Shown: positions 47,486 through 56,211, counted from the first letter of the stretch. The stretch: 64,000 nucleotides of DNA from Candidatus Desulfopertinax cowenii (GCA_001899445.1 MPOA01000003.1:62001-126000), one strand, 5' to 3'. Program-made: numbers and translations. The notes: generated by a model from the sequence alone, not told the origin.

Positions 47486-48433
47486 GTGCCGACCGTATTT
47501 GATTTTGAGAAACCGATTTACGAGTTGGAAACCAAAATCGCGGAGTTAAAACAGTTCTCTGCGGATAAGGGGCTGAACCTGAACCGGGAGATCGAGGTTT
47601 TGGAACAACGGGCACTGGAGCTGAAAAGGTCCACCTACGGCAATCTCACCCCCTGGCAGAAGGTGCTGATCGCCCGGCATCCCAACCGCCTGGGCGCCAG
47701 GGACTACATCGACAACTTCTGCACCGACTTCGTGGAACTTCACGGAGACCGGGCCTTCGGCGACGACCCGGCCGTGGTCGGCGGCATCGGCCGGATGAAC
47801 GGCTACGCGGTCACCGTGGTCGGCCACCAGAAGGGCCGCGACACCAAGGAAAACCTGGTCCGGAATTTCGGCATGCTCCACCCGGATGGCTGCCGCAAGG
47901 TACTCCGGCTGATGCGGCAGGCCGAGAAGTTCGGGCGGCCGCTGGTCTGTTTCGTGGATACCCCGGGAGCGCACTGCGGGATCGGCGCCGAGGAGCGCGG
48001 GCAGGCCGAGGCCATCGCCAGGAACCTTATGGCGCTGAGCACCCTGAAGGTGCCCATCGTCGTTGTGGTGATCGGGGAAGGGGGCAGCGGGGGCGCGCTG
48101 GCGCTGGGAATGGGGGACCGCATCCTGATGCAGGAGCACAGCGTGTTTTCGGTCAGTTCCCCCGAAGCCTGTGCCAGTATCATCTGGAAGGACGCGGGCC
48201 GGGCGCGCGAGGCTGCCGAGATGTTGAAACTGACCGCCCAGGACCTGCTGCGTTGGGGCGTGATCGACGAAATCGTCCCCGAACCCCTGGGCGGCGTGCA
48301 TCGGGACCCGGAGCAGGCCTTGGAGTTGCTGCGGGAAGCACTGTTCCGCCACCTGGACGAAATTTGCCGTTTGGACCGCGGGGAATTGCTGCGTACCCGC
48401 TATCATAAATACCGCGCAATCGGAAACTTATAA
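47486..48433 (+). CDS. accA: Acetyl-CoA carboxylase carboxyltransferase subunit alpha
   Basis: 315 aa. FEKPIYELETKIAEL start, HGDRAFGDDPAVVGGIG, GHQKGRDTKENLVRNFG, and the oxyanion-region IGEGGSGGALALG are all family marks. With AccD it transfers carboxyl from biotin to acetyl-CoA. GTG start 6 bases after accD. No accB or accC is present here; the only ones in the window are at 9.0-12.3 kb. Confidence 0.95.
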   Translation: MPTVFDFEKPIYELETKIAELKQFSADKGLNLNREIEVLEQRALELKRSTYGNLTPWQKVLIARHPNRLGARDYIDNFCTDFVELHGDRAFGDDPAVVGGIGRMNGYAVTVVGHQKGRDTKENLVRNFGMLHPDGCRKVLRLMRQAEKFGRPLVCFVDTPGAHCGIGAEERGQAEAIARNLMALSTLKVPIVVVVIGEGGSGGALALGMGDRILMQEHSVFSVSSPEACASIIWKDAGRAREAAEMLKLTAQDLLRWGVIDEIVPEPLGGVHRDPEQALELLREALFRHLDEICRLDRGELLRTRYHKYRAIGNL

Positions 48434-48478
48434 AGGCAGTAAGGGGGGTCAACCGGAATCCCTCCCGCGGAGGCCAGC

Positions 48479-48515
48479 GTTGCGCAAGCGGGGAGCGGAA
48501 ATCAAGGTCCATTTT
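48479..48515. repeat. Single copy of a GTTGCGCA-type 37-base repeat
   Basis: GTTGCGCAAGCGGGGAGCGG followed by AAATC and a T-rich end. Matches the pattern of the two tandem units at 51969-52042 (GTTGCGCAGGTGAGGAT...). It sits between accA and pfkA and overlaps the pfkA leader. Confidence 0.5.
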
Positions 48516-48532
48516 TGAAGGAGCAACCGACT

Positions 48533-49495
48533 TTGCAGAGAATCGGGGTTTTGACCAGCGGCGGAGACGCGCCGGGCATGAACGCCGCCATCCGGGCCGT
48601 GGCGCGCAAGGCGATCTACCACGGGGTCGAAGTAATCGGAATCAAGCGCGGTTTCGCGGGTTTCATTGAAGCGGACATGGAACCCATGCACGTTGGTTCG
48701 GTGGCCGATATCATCCACCGGGGCGGCACGATCCTGCGCACGGCGCGTTCGGAAGAATTCTTGACCCAACCGGGCCGAGCGCGGGCCTACGAAAACGTTA
48801 AACGCTTCCGCCTGCAGGGCTTGGTGATCATCGGCGGAGACGGGTCCTTCAAGGGGGCCAGGCAGTTTTACGAAGAATTCCGCCTGCCGGTGATCGGTAT
48901 CCCGGCCACCATCGACAACGACATCCCTGGAACCGAACTCTCCATCGGTTTCGACACCGCCGTGAACAACGCAGTGGATGCGATCAACAAGATCCGGGAC
49001 ACGGCCACCTCCCACGAACGCCTGTTCATCGTCGAGGTGATGGGGAGAAACTCCGGTTTCATCGCCCTGGAGGCCGGGCTGGCCGGCGGCGCCGAATCCA
49101 TTCTCCTTCCCGAACTGCCGTTTAGGATCGAGGACGTCTGCCACAAGTTGATGCGCGGGTACCGCCGGGGCAAGCTGCACAGCGTGATCGTGGTGGCCGA
49201 AGGCGCCGGCAGCGGCATCGAGATCGGGCGGGAGATCAAGAACATCACCGGTTTCGACACCAAGGTGACTGTCCTGGGCCACCTGCAGCGAGGCGGCACG
49301 CCGACGGCGCAGGACCGGGTGCTCGGGAGCCGCCTGGGCGCGCTAGCCGTGGAACTCCTGGTCAACGGGCACCGGAAGCTGGCGGTCGGGGTCCGGAACG
49401 GCCGCGTGGGTAGCTGGGACCTGGATCAGTGTCTGCAAGGGGAAAAGGTGATCGACCTGCAGGCCTACAAGTTAGCTGGAATCCTATCAATTTAG
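48533..49495 (+). CDS. pfkA: ATP-dependent 6-phosphofructokinase
   Basis: 320 aa. GVLTSGGDAPGMNAAIR at the start, the nucleotide site IGGDGSFKGA (Gly after the Asp, typical of ATP rather than pyrophosphate enzymes), the catalytic PATIDNDIPGTE and TVLGHLQRGG. The usual PGTIDND reads PATIDND. TTG 48533 is chosen behind GAAGGAG; an in-frame TTG at 48515 is less well placed. Pyruvate kinase follows at once. Confidence 0.93.
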   Translation: MQRIGVLTSGGDAPGMNAAIRAVARKAIYHGVEVIGIKRGFAGFIEADMEPMHVGSVADIIHRGGTILRTARSEEFLTQPGRARAYENVKRFRLQGLVIIGGDGSFKGARQFYEEFRLPVIGIPATIDNDIPGTELSIGFDTAVNNAVDAINKIRDTATSHERLFIVEVMGRNSGFIALEAGLAGGAESILLPELPFRIEDVCHKLMRGYRRGKLHSVIVVAEGAGSGIEIGREIKNITGFDTKVTVLGHLQRGGTPTAQDRVLGSRLGALAVELLVNGHRKLAVGVRNGRVGSWDLDQCLQGEKVIDLQAYKLAGILSI

Positions 49496-49502
49496 GGTGG
49501 GG

Positions 49503-51269
49503 ATGGGAACTTTGCGCCACACCAAGATAGTCTGCACTATTGGCCCGGCGTCCGAAAAGGTCGAGGTACTCCGGGACATGCTGGAGGCCGGCATGAACAT
49601 TTCCCGGCACAATTTCTCTCACGGTACCCACGAGGAACACCGCCGGCGCATTGAAAACGTCCGCCGCGCCGCCGCCGCTGCCGGCCGGGCCGTCGGGATC
49701 ATGATCGACCTCAAGGGACCCAAAATCCGCATCGGCGAGCTGGAGCCCGAGCCGGTGGTGTTGCGCGCCGGCGACGAATTGATTCTGACCACCGAGAAGG
49801 TGAAGGGCAACCGGGATCGGATCCCGGTGGATTACCCGCCGCTGCCACTGGAGGTGCAGCCGGGCAACACCATCCTGCTAGCCGACGGACTGTTGGGCCT
49901 CGAAGTGCTGGAGGTCAGGCCGGCGCAGGTGCTCTGCCGGGTCCAGAACGACGCCGAAATCACCAGCCGGAAGGGACTGAACCTGCCGGGCGTTCGCACT
50001 TCCATTCCCGCCGTTACCGAAAAAGACATCGAAGACCTCCGTTTCGCCCTGGAACTGGGCTTTGATTTTGTGGCCACTTCCTTTGTGCGCCGGGCGCAAG
50101 ACATCTTCCCGGTGCGGGAAATCCTGGAGCAGGAGGGGTCCAAGGCCCACATCGTCGCCAAGATTGAGACCTGGGAGGCGGTGGAAAACCTCGACGAAAT
50201 CATCAAGGTGGCCGACGCCCTCATGGTCGCCCGGGGGGATTTAGGCCTGGAGATTTCGGCGGAGGAAGTACCCCTGGTTCAGAAGCGCATCATCAACAAG
50301 TGCAACCGGATCGGTAAACCGGTGATCACCGCCACCCAGATGCTGGAATCCATGATTCACAACCCGCGGCCGACCCGGGCCGAGGCCAGCGACGTGGCCA
50401 ACGCCATCCTGGATGGTACGGACGCCGTGATGCTCTCGGGGGAAACGGCCGCCGGGGAGTACCCGGTAGCCGCCGTGCGCACCATAGACCGGATCGCCCG
50501 GCGGGTGGAAGCCGATCTGCCGTACGCGTCGATGCTGTTGCAGAAGCGCCGGGAAATCTCCCGGCACACGGTGACCGATGCGATCAGCTACGCCACCTGC
50601 TCCATCGCCGGCGATCTGGACGCCGCCGCCATCATCACGGCCACCCAAACCGGGTATACCGCCCGGATGGTGGCCAAGTACCGCCCGGGTCGGCCGATCG
50701 TGGCGATCACCCCCCGGGAGGACGTGGTCCGGCAGCTCGCCCTGGTCTGGGGCGTGCAGCCGGTGCAGGTGGAAGAGGAGATTGAGGACACCGACCGGAT
50801 GATTGCGGCTTCGATCCAGGGTGCCCTGGGGGCCGGACTGATCCGGGGAGGCGATCTGGTGGTGATTACGGCGGGCGTGCCGGTGGGTATGCACGGGAGT
50901 ACCAACCTGCTGAAAGTGCACACCGTCGGCAACGTTTTGGCGCGGGGCACCGGGATCGGCAACCAGGCGGTGACCGGCAGCATCAAGGTGGCGCTCACCG
51001 CCGAGGAGGCGGTGGCAAAAATCGGGCCCGGAGACATCCTGGTCGCCCGGACAACGGACCGGGATTACGTGCCGGCGATCGAGAAGGCGTCCGGGGTGAT
51101 CACCGAGGCGGGCGGCTTGACTTCGCACGCCGCGGTGGTGTGCCTGCAGTTCGGCCTGCCGGTGATCGTGGGTGTGCCCGACGCCACCCGCGTTCTGAAG
51201 GACGAAACCATCGTCACCATTGACGCCCTGCGCGGGCTGATCTACGGCGGCGCGGCTCGGGTGTTGTGA
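49503..51269 (+). CDS. pyk: Pyruvate kinase with C-terminal PEP-utiliser domain
   Basis: About 588 aa. KIVCTIGPAS start, catalytic MIDLKGPKIRIG and MVARGDLGLEISAEEVP, then the regulatory domain. The extra roughly 100 residues at the end (KIGPGDILVARTTDRDYVPAIE; GGLTSHAAVVCLQFGLPVIVG) are the phosphohistidine domain seen in Bacillus-type pyruvate kinases, with His in the TSHA motif. ATG 49503 fits; TTG 49512 would give the more usual MRHTK start. It forms a glycolytic pair with pfkA. Confidence 0.95.
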   Translation: MGTLRHTKIVCTIGPASEKVEVLRDMLEAGMNISRHNFSHGTHEEHRRRIENVRRAAAAAGRAVGIMIDLKGPKIRIGELEPEPVVLRAGDELILTTEKVKGNRDRIPVDYPPLPLEVQPGNTILLADGLLGLEVLEVRPAQVLCRVQNDAEITSRKGLNLPGVRTSIPAVTEKDIEDLRFALELGFDFVATSFVRRAQDIFPVREILEQEGSKAHIVAKIETWEAVENLDEIIKVADALMVARGDLGLEISAEEVPLVQKRIINKCNRIGKPVITATQMLESMIHNPRPTRAEASDVANAILDGTDAVMLSGETAAGEYPVAAVRTIDRIARRVEADLPYASMLLQKRREISRHTVTDAISYATCSIAGDLDAAAIITATQTGYTARMVAKYRPGRPIVAITPREDVVRQLALVWGVQPVQVEEEIEDTDRMIAASIQGALGAGLIRGGDLVVITAGVPVGMHGSTNLLKVHTVGNVLARGTGIGNQAVTGSIKVALTAEEAVAKIGPGDILVARTTDRDYVPAIEKASGVITEAGGLTSHAAVVCLQFGLPVIVGVPDATRVLKDETIVTIDALRGLIYGGAARVL

Positions 51270-51332
51270 TTCCCTCCTAATTTCTGCCGCGGATTTGGAC
51301 GACTCCAGCGGGCATCATAAGTTAGGGGGGGG

Positions 51333-51938
51333 ATGCCCTTGGAGTCGATCCTCGACTGCCTAGCAGCGCTCGGACTGGGCGGCGTAGTGCTCGGGACGGT
51401 GTTGGAGGCCCTGGGGGTGCCTTTTTTCCCGGGGGCGGTGGTCATGATCCTGGCCGGCATCCTGGTGCACCAGGGCACCCTGAGTTTTCCGGTCACCCTC
51501 GGCGCCGCTTTCACCGGTTACACCACCGGTTCGGTGCTGGCTTACGTAGTGGGAAAGAATGTAGGGACCCCTTTCTTCCAGCGCTACGGCCGCTTCTTGC
51601 GCCTCCCGCCGGAAAGGCTGCTGCAAGCGCAGGCCCTGCCGGCGTACTCGGTGGGCCTGTTCGTCCTCCTGGGGCGGTTTATCCCCGGACTGGGCAACCT
51701 GACGCCTTATCTCGCCGGGCTGACCCACCTGCAGATGGGCTGGTTTCTGGTTTATAATTCCCTGTTCGCCCTGGGCTGGGGCACAGTGTACCTGGGGGTG
51801 GGGATGTTTTTCGGCTCCCGGTGGCCGGCGATCCTGGCGTTTATTGAACCGCGCCTGCTGGGATTTGCCGTGCTGGGGGGGCTGTCGGTGCTGGCCGTAA
51901 TCCTGTATCTCGACGGGAAACGGCGATTCCGGGTCTAG
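51333..51938 (+). CDS. DedA family membrane protein
   Basis: 201 aa with about five hydrophobic segments. The DedA pattern is present: VLEALGVPFFPGAVVM near residue 25, YVVGKNVGTPFFQRYGRFL, and FVLLGRFIPGLGNLTPYLAG. DedA proteins are implicated in lipid-carrier flipping and membrane homeostasis. ATG start after GGGGGGG. Monocistronic by spacing; two tandem repeats follow it. Confidence 0.87.
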   Translation: MPLESILDCLAALGLGGVVLGTVLEALGVPFFPGAVVMILAGILVHQGTLSFPVTLGAAFTGYTTGSVLAYVVGKNVGTPFFQRYGRFLRLPPERLLQAQALPAYSVGLFVLLGRFIPGLGNLTPYLAGLTHLQMGWFLVYNSLFALGWGTVYLGVGMFFGSRWPAILAFIEPRLLGFAVLGGLSVLAVILYLDGKRRFRV

Positions 51939-51968
51939 GCCGGGGAAGTCGTTCACGGCGATTGAATC

Positions 51969-52042
51969 GTTGCGCAGGTGAGGATGAAAATCGGGGTCTA
52001 TTTTCGTTGCGCAGGTGAGGATAAAAATTTGGGTTTATTTTT
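51969..52042. repeat. Two tandem copies of a 37-base repeat
   Basis: Units begin at 51969 and 52006 (GTTGCGCAGGTGAGGAT, AAAAT, a GGGT block, TTATTTT-type end), 37 bases each without a spacer. One diverged copy is at 48479. The right-hand end abuts the small minus-strand gene at 52052. Not CRISPR: no spacers between the units. Confidence 0.65.
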
Positions 52043-52051
52043 CCGGATGCG

Positions 52052-52249
52052 TCAGGATCTGGACCGGGCACAGAAGGCCTTGATACAATTGCCCTTGGAA
52101 CCGCGGAAAAGGTCCTTGAATAGTTGATCGAAAGCCTCTTTACTCAGGTACAGGAGCCCGCCCAGGTTGGCCAGGCTGCCGTTGACGAACAGGTTGAAAT
52201 AAACGGAGCCGTCGACCTCTTTGACCACGGTGAGCGTGTAACGGTTCAT
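52052..52249 (-). CDS. Small conserved-looking protein of unknown function
   Basis: 65 aa: MNRYTLTVVKEVDGSVYFNL at the N-terminus, then a GGLLYLSKEAFDQLF segment and a basic, Cys-containing tail (NCIKAFCARSRS). No recognised domain. ATG 52249 is chosen because GGGGGAGGAATG lies just upstream, and a TATAAT is at 52272-52277 on the same strand. The opening strand-turn-strand pattern suggests a small beta-rich fold, but I cannot assign a function. Confidence 0.6.
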   Translation of the reverse strand: MNRYTLTVVKEVDGSVYFNLFVNGSLANLGGLLYLSKEAFDQLFKDLFRGSKGNCIKAFCARSRS

Positions 52250-52279
52250 CCGTGCATTCCTCCCCCCGTACATTATATC

Positions 52280-52615
52280 GCCCGGGGTGCCTATTCTTCT
52301 ACTCGTTAGATAGATTCTGCTGAAAAACTCAGTCTGTCGTGCTGAGGATTATCGGAGGTCACATTGGGAGCTTATTCAAGGAACGAGCGAAGCCGAGGAA
52401 TAGCGGCGACCGACTGTCTGAGGCCGCGAAGCGGGCGAGCCTCTAACGCCGCCCGAGGCGAGCGAGTTCATTCCTTAGTGCGGACTCGAGTAGCCGGAGA
52501 TAATGCCTCAGCACGGCAGACGACGAGGTATAGATAGGCTTTTTATTCGCCGGAAGAGGAGCCCGGCCGCCGGGTGCCGAAACTTGTCCCAAACGGAAAA
52601 GGAGGGGCCTTAAGA
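52280..52615. other. Noncoding region with GCGAG/GCGAAG-rich hairpins
   Basis: About 330 bases before apgM. The part at 52375-52480 is dominated by alternating CGAGCGAAG, GCGAAGCGGGCGAG and CCGAGGCGAGCGAG words and may fold on itself (AAGGAACGAGCG near 52378 with CGAGCGAGTTCATTCCTT near 52458). No convincing ORF, tRNA or known RNA. The apgM ribosome site (GGAGGGGCC) is at the end. Confidence 0.5.
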
Positions 52616-53824
52616 TTGAAATACCTGGTACTGGTTGGGGACGGCATGGCTGACGAGGCCCGCCCCGAGTTGGACGGCCGGACCCCGCTGCAGTATGCCC
52701 GGACGCCGCACATGGATCTGGTGGCCGCCGGCGGGGAGCTTGGCCTGGTGCGGACGGTGCCGGAAGGTTACCCGCCGGGAAGCGACGTGGCCAACCTGGC
52801 GGTGCTGGGCTACGATCCGCGCCGGTACTACACGGGCCGGGCACCCCTGGAAGCGGTCAGTATGGGCATCGGCCTAGAGGAGGCGGACGTGGCCTTCCGG
52901 TGCAACCTGGTCACCCTGTCCGAGGCTGGGCGTTACGAAGACCGGGAAATGGTTGATTACTGCGCCGGGGAGATCAGTTCCGGGGAGGCCCGGCAGCTGA
53001 TCGAACACCTGGACGCGCAGCTCGGATCGGACGAGCTGCGGTTTTACCCCGGGATCAGCTACCGCCACCTGCTGGTCTGGCGCGGGGGACCGGCCGACAC
53101 GGCGCTCATCCCGCCCCACGACATCCCGGGCCGGGTGGTGAAGGATTACCTGCCGGCCGGGGCCGGCGCCGAGGTGCTGGGCGGCCTGATGACCGAGAGC
53201 AGCAAGCTTCTCCCGGCCCATCCGGTCAACCGGGAACGCCGGGCGCGGGGCCTGCGGGAGGCCAACTCGATCTGGTTCTGGGGCCAGGGCCGGCGCCCGG
53301 CGTTGCCGCCGTTTTACGACCGCTATCGGCTGGCGGGCGCGGTGATCTCGGCGGTGGACCTGGTCAAGGGGATCGGCCTTTGTGCGGGCTTGGACCGCAT
53401 CGAGGTAGAAGGAGCAACCGGCAACATCCACACCAATTTCCGGGGCAAGGCCGAGGCGGCGCTGGCGGCGCTGGCGGACGGCCTGGACTTCGTGCTGATC
53501 CACGTAGAGGCGCCGGACGAAGCCAGCCACCAGGGTGATTTAGCCACCAAGATCCGGGCGATCGAGGAGATCGACCGGCAGGTGCTGGGCGAGGTGCTGT
53601 ACGGTCTCAAGGAACTGGGACCGTTTCGGGTCATGGTCCTGCCGGACCATCCCACGCTCCTGCGCACCAGGACGCACTCCGCCGACCCGGTCCCGTTCGC
53701 CAGCATGCGGGACGGCCGGCTAAAACGGCGGTCCGGGCCGACCTTCGACGAGGTTTGCGCCGCGCGGAGCGGGCTGTTTGTCCCGTTCGGCCACGAATTG
53801 ATGGCGAGATTCGTCGGTCCGTAG
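52616..53824 (+). CDS. apgM: Cofactor-independent phosphoglycerate mutase (ApgM type)
   Basis: Interconverts 3- and 2-phosphoglycerate. 402 aa archaeal-type enzyme of the alkaline phosphatase superfamily: KYLVLVGDGMADEARPELDG start with metal Asp, nucleophile Ser in GSDVANLAVLGYDP, HVEAPDEASHQGD and VLPDHPTLLRTRTHS metal ligands. TTG 52616 fits behind GGAGGGGCC. A separate lineage from GpmI; supports glycolysis/gluconeogenesis with pfkA and pyk. Confidence 0.9.
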   Translation: MKYLVLVGDGMADEARPELDGRTPLQYARTPHMDLVAAGGELGLVRTVPEGYPPGSDVANLAVLGYDPRRYYTGRAPLEAVSMGIGLEEADVAFRCNLVTLSEAGRYEDREMVDYCAGEISSGEARQLIEHLDAQLGSDELRFYPGISYRHLLVWRGGPADTALIPPHDIPGRVVKDYLPAGAGAEVLGGLMTESSKLLPAHPVNRERRARGLREANSIWFWGQGRRPALPPFYDRYRLAGAVISAVDLVKGIGLCAGLDRIEVEGATGNIHTNFRGKAEAALAALADGLDFVLIHVEAPDEASHQGDLATKIRAIEEIDRQVLGEVLYGLKELGPFRVMVLPDHPTLLRTRTHSADPVPFASMRDGRLKRRSGPTFDEVCAARSGLFVPFGHELMARFVGP

Positions 53825-53851
53825 CCCGCACGGGGGGCGGACGTGGGCAAT

Positions 53852-53876
53852 AAAAAACCCCCCCGGATCCGGGGGA
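53852..53876 (-). terminator. Terminator of the tRNA-Leu transcript
   Basis: Read on the minus strand: CCCCCGGATCCGGGGG stem (53860-53875), then a TTTTTT run (53852-53857). Placed 16 bases after the tRNA 3' end. Confidence 0.75.
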
Positions 53877-53891
53877 GGCTGTTGGTTCCTC

Positions 53892-53976
<85 letters not shown>

Positions 53977-53989
53977 TTACTACTGAATG

Positions 53990-54018
53990 ATTATACCACG
54001 ACCCCGGGGTTCGGGCAA
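53990..54018 (-). promoter_or_regulatory. Promoter of tRNA-Leu
   Basis: On the minus strand: TTGCCC (54013-54018), 17 bases, TATAAT (53990-53995), ending 13 bases before the tRNA 5' end. Confidence 0.75.
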
Positions 54019-54147
54019 GAAACCGGTGGTGGGTGGTAGTGTACAGTTTAAGTAGGCAACCGAGGGGATAGTATGTACATATTCCGTGGGAATAAGGTAA
54101 AATAGGGGTAAACATCTTGCCTTGTATTGTAAAGGAGGTTTGTACGA

Positions 54148-54372
54148 TTGAAGGAAAAGGTTGAAGCCGTCATCAACCAGGTTCGTCCCTATCTCCAGCG
54201 GGACGGCGGGGACGTGGAGCTGGTTTCCGTGGAAGACGACGGGGTAGTCAAGGTCAGGCTGAAGGGGGCTTGCAGCGGGTGACCGATGGCTACAGTCACC
54301 CTCAGGCAGGGGATTGAGCGGTCGCTCAAGGAAGCAGTGCCCGAAGTAAAACGTGTGGTTCAGGTATTCTAA
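54148..54372 (+). CDS. NFU-type Fe-S scaffold protein with in-frame UGA (candidate selenoprotein)
   Basis: A 74-residue NifU C-terminal (NFU) domain read from TTG 54148 behind AAAGGAGG. Before the [42 protein letters not shown]; after it [32 protein letters not shown] proteins hold a 4Fe-4S cluster through CxxC; here the motif is Cys42-Ser-Gly-UGA45 (TGA at 54280-54282). Both halves are intact and in one frame, so the UGA may encode selenocysteine. Alternatives are a sequencing error (TGC or TGT to TGA) or a recent nonsense mutation. It is a single-gene unit with its own terminator. Confidence 0.8.
54280..54317 (+). promoter_or_regulatory. Candidate bacterial SECIS stem-loop
   Basis: Just after the UGA: CCCT (54299-54302), loop CAGGC with GG 22 bases past the UGA, AGGG (54308-54311), extended by TCA (54296-54298) and TGA (54315-54317). 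A rival hairpin, GGGTGAC (54277-54283) with GTCACCC (54295-54301), has GG in its 11-base loop and contains the UGA. Both resemble bacterial SECIS elements only loosely. Confidence 0.4.
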
Positions 54373-54393
54373 CCCCCGCCCAGCGGGGGTTTT
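54373..54393 (+). terminator. Terminator after the NFU gene
   Basis: CCCCCGC (54373-54379), loop CCA, GCGGGGG (54383-54389), then TTTT. It starts directly after the stop codon. Confidence 0.85.
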
Positions 54394-54456
54394 CACCTTA
54401 TGTTTTAGCAAATTGTGGTACCAGGGGCCGTTTAAGGCCCTCTAGTGGTGATTTCC

Positions 54457-54486
54457 TTGACAGGAAAGAGGTAAATCGATTACAAT
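54457..54486 (+). promoter_or_regulatory. Promoter for rny
   Basis: Consensus TTGACA (54457-54462), 18 bases, TACAAT (54481-54486). Transcription would start near 54493, leaving a leader of about 177 bases before rny. Confidence 0.7.
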
Positions 54487-54616
54487 TATTTTTGGGAGAA
54501 AATAGTATTGGCATTTGCCTGATCGGTTTGATGATAAATAACCGAATATGGGGTCACGGGAGCGTACGCTGGGACGCATGCCGGGGATTTCTTGTGGTGA
54601 ATGCCAGTCATTTTCT

Positions 54617-54638
54617 GCCGGGGAAACCTCGGCTTTTT
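54617..54638 (+). terminator. Terminator-like hairpin in the rny leader
   Basis: GCCGGGG (54617-54623), loop AAA, CCTCGGC (54627-54633; one G-U pair), then TTTTT, located 18 bases before the rny ribosome site and downstream of a strong promoter. This is the layout of an attenuator. The preceding leader (54493-54616) matches no riboswitch I know. Confidence 0.6.
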
Positions 54639-54669
54639 ATTTACATTAAACTACCAGGAGGTGAAATTG

Positions 54670-56211
54670 TTGCCTGAAACCGCAGCACTGATAATCGCCT
54701 TTGTCGCCGTACTTGTTGCTTTTAGCGGCGGGTATTTCCTGCGCAAATTCCTGGCCGAAATGAAGATTTCCTCGGCGGAGGAACGGGCCAGGAAACTCCT
54801 CGAGGAAGCGAACCGCGAAGCCGAAGCCAAGAAGCGGGAAGCCGTGATTCTGGCCAAGGAAGAAATCCTGAAGCTGCGCAACGAGGTGGAACGGGACAGC
54901 CGGGAACGGCGCGCCGAACTGCAGCGCCAGGAACGCCGCCTAGTCCAGAAAGAAGAAGGCCTGGACCACAAGCTGCAGGTGTTGGAAAAGAAAGAAGAAG
55001 CGCTGGGAAAGAAAGAAGCCGAACTGGCCCGGCTGCAGGATGAGCTCAAAGCGCTGTACCACAAAGAGGTGCAGGAGTTGGAGCGGATATCCGGCCTGTC
55101 CACCGAGGAAGCCCGGCTAATCCTGCTGCAGGAAGTGCAGCAGGAGATGCAGCAAGAAATCGCGTTGCTGATCAAGGAAAAGGAGACCAAGGCCAAGGAG
55201 GAAGCCGACCGCCGGGCGCGGGACATCATTTCGCTAGCTATTCAGCGCTGTGCCGCCGACCACGTTGCTGAATCCACGGTGTCGGTGGTTCCGCTGCCCA
55301 ACGAGGAAATGAAAGGGCGCATCATCGGACGCGAGGGCCGTAACATCCGGGCCTTTGAAACCCTGACCGGGGTTGACCTGATCATTGATGATACGCCGGA
55401 GGCGGTGATCCTGTCCGGTTTCGACCCCATCCGCCGGGAAACCGCCCGGCTGGCGCTGGAAAAGCTCATCGCCGACGGACGGATTCACCCCGCGCGGATC
55501 GAAGAAATGGTGGAGAAGTCCAGGAAGGAAATGGAGGTACAGATCCGGGAAATCGGGGAGCAGGCGGCTTTCGAGGCCAACGTGCATGGGCTGCACCCGG
55601 ATCTCGTCAAGCTGCTGGGGCGGTTGAAGTACCGCACCAGCTACGGTCAGAACGTGCTGAAGCATTCGGTTGAGGTGGCCTACCTGGCGGGCCTGATGGC
55701 CGCCGAACTCCGGGCGGACGAGAAGTTGGCCCGGCGGGCCGGTTTGTTGCACGATATCGGCAAGGCGGTGGATCACGAAATGGAAGGACCGCACGTGACC
55801 ATTGGCGTGGACCTGGCCAAGAAGTATGCGGAGCGGCCGGAAGTGATTCACGCGATTGCCGCCCACCACGGTGATGAAGAACCGGAGACCGTAGAGGCGG
55901 TGCTGGTGCAGGCGGCCGACGCCATTTCGGCGGCGCGGCCGGGAGCGCGGCGGGAAACCATCGAGGCGTACATCAAGCGGCTCACTAAACTTGAAGAAAT
56001 TGCCAACTCCTTCCCGGGAGTTGATAAAGCCTATGCCATTCAGGCCGGGCGCGAGATCCGGATCATGGTTAAACCGGACAAGGTAGATGACCTGGGAGCG
56101 GTGCGCCTGGTGCGGGACATCGTCCGGAAGGTGGAAAACGAACTTGAGTACCCGGGTCAGATCAAGGTGGTCATCATTCGGGAGACCCGGGTGGTCGAGT
56201 ATGCGAAATAG
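54670..56211 (+). CDS. rny: Ribonuclease Y
   Basis: Membrane-anchored endoribonuclease that starts mRNA decay in Firmicutes. 513 aa: one N-terminal membrane helix (about 4-24), long charged coiled coil (about 30-200), KH domain with [15 protein letters not shown], and HD domain with [15 protein letters not shown] 54670 is chosen from AGGAGGTGAA 8 bases upstream; it gives the normal family length. ymdB follows, as in Bacillus. Confidence 0.95.
   Translation: MPETAALIIAFVAVLVAFSGGYFLRKFLAEMKISSAEERARKLLEEANREAEAKKREAVILAKEEILKLRNEVERDSRERRAELQRQERRLVQKEEGLDHKLQVLEKKEEALGKKEAELARLQDELKALYHKEVQELERISGLSTEEARLILLQEVQQEMQQEIALLIKEKETKAKEEADRRARDIISLAIQRCAADHVAESTVSVVPLPNEEMKGRIIGREGRNIRAFETLTGVDLIIDDTPEAVILSGFDPIRRETARLALEKLIADGRIHPARIEEMVEKSRKEMEVQIREIGEQAAFEANVHGLHPDLVKLLGRLKYRTSYGQNVLKHSVEVAYLAGLMAAELRADEKLARRAGLLHDIGKAVDHEMEGPHVTIGVDLAKKYAERPEVIHAIAAHHGDEEPETVEAVLVQAADAISAARPGARRETIEAYIKRLTKLEEIANSFPGVDKAYAIQAGREIRIMVKPDKVDDLGAVRLVRDIVRKVENELEYPGQIKVVIIRETRVVEYAK

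Noticed and set aside
51969-52042. CRISPR mini-array
   Set aside because: Two 37-base units lie directly head to tail with no spacer, and no cas gene is in the window.
54148-54372. Calling the NFU gene a pseudogene
   Set aside because: The only lesion is a UGA exactly at a cluster-ligand cysteine, with intact sequence on both sides; recorded as a candidate selenoprotein instead.
54492-54677. 61-codon ORF in the rny leader
   Set aside because: TTG start without a ribosome site, and it runs through the terminator hairpin and into the rny start; better explained as an untranslated leader.
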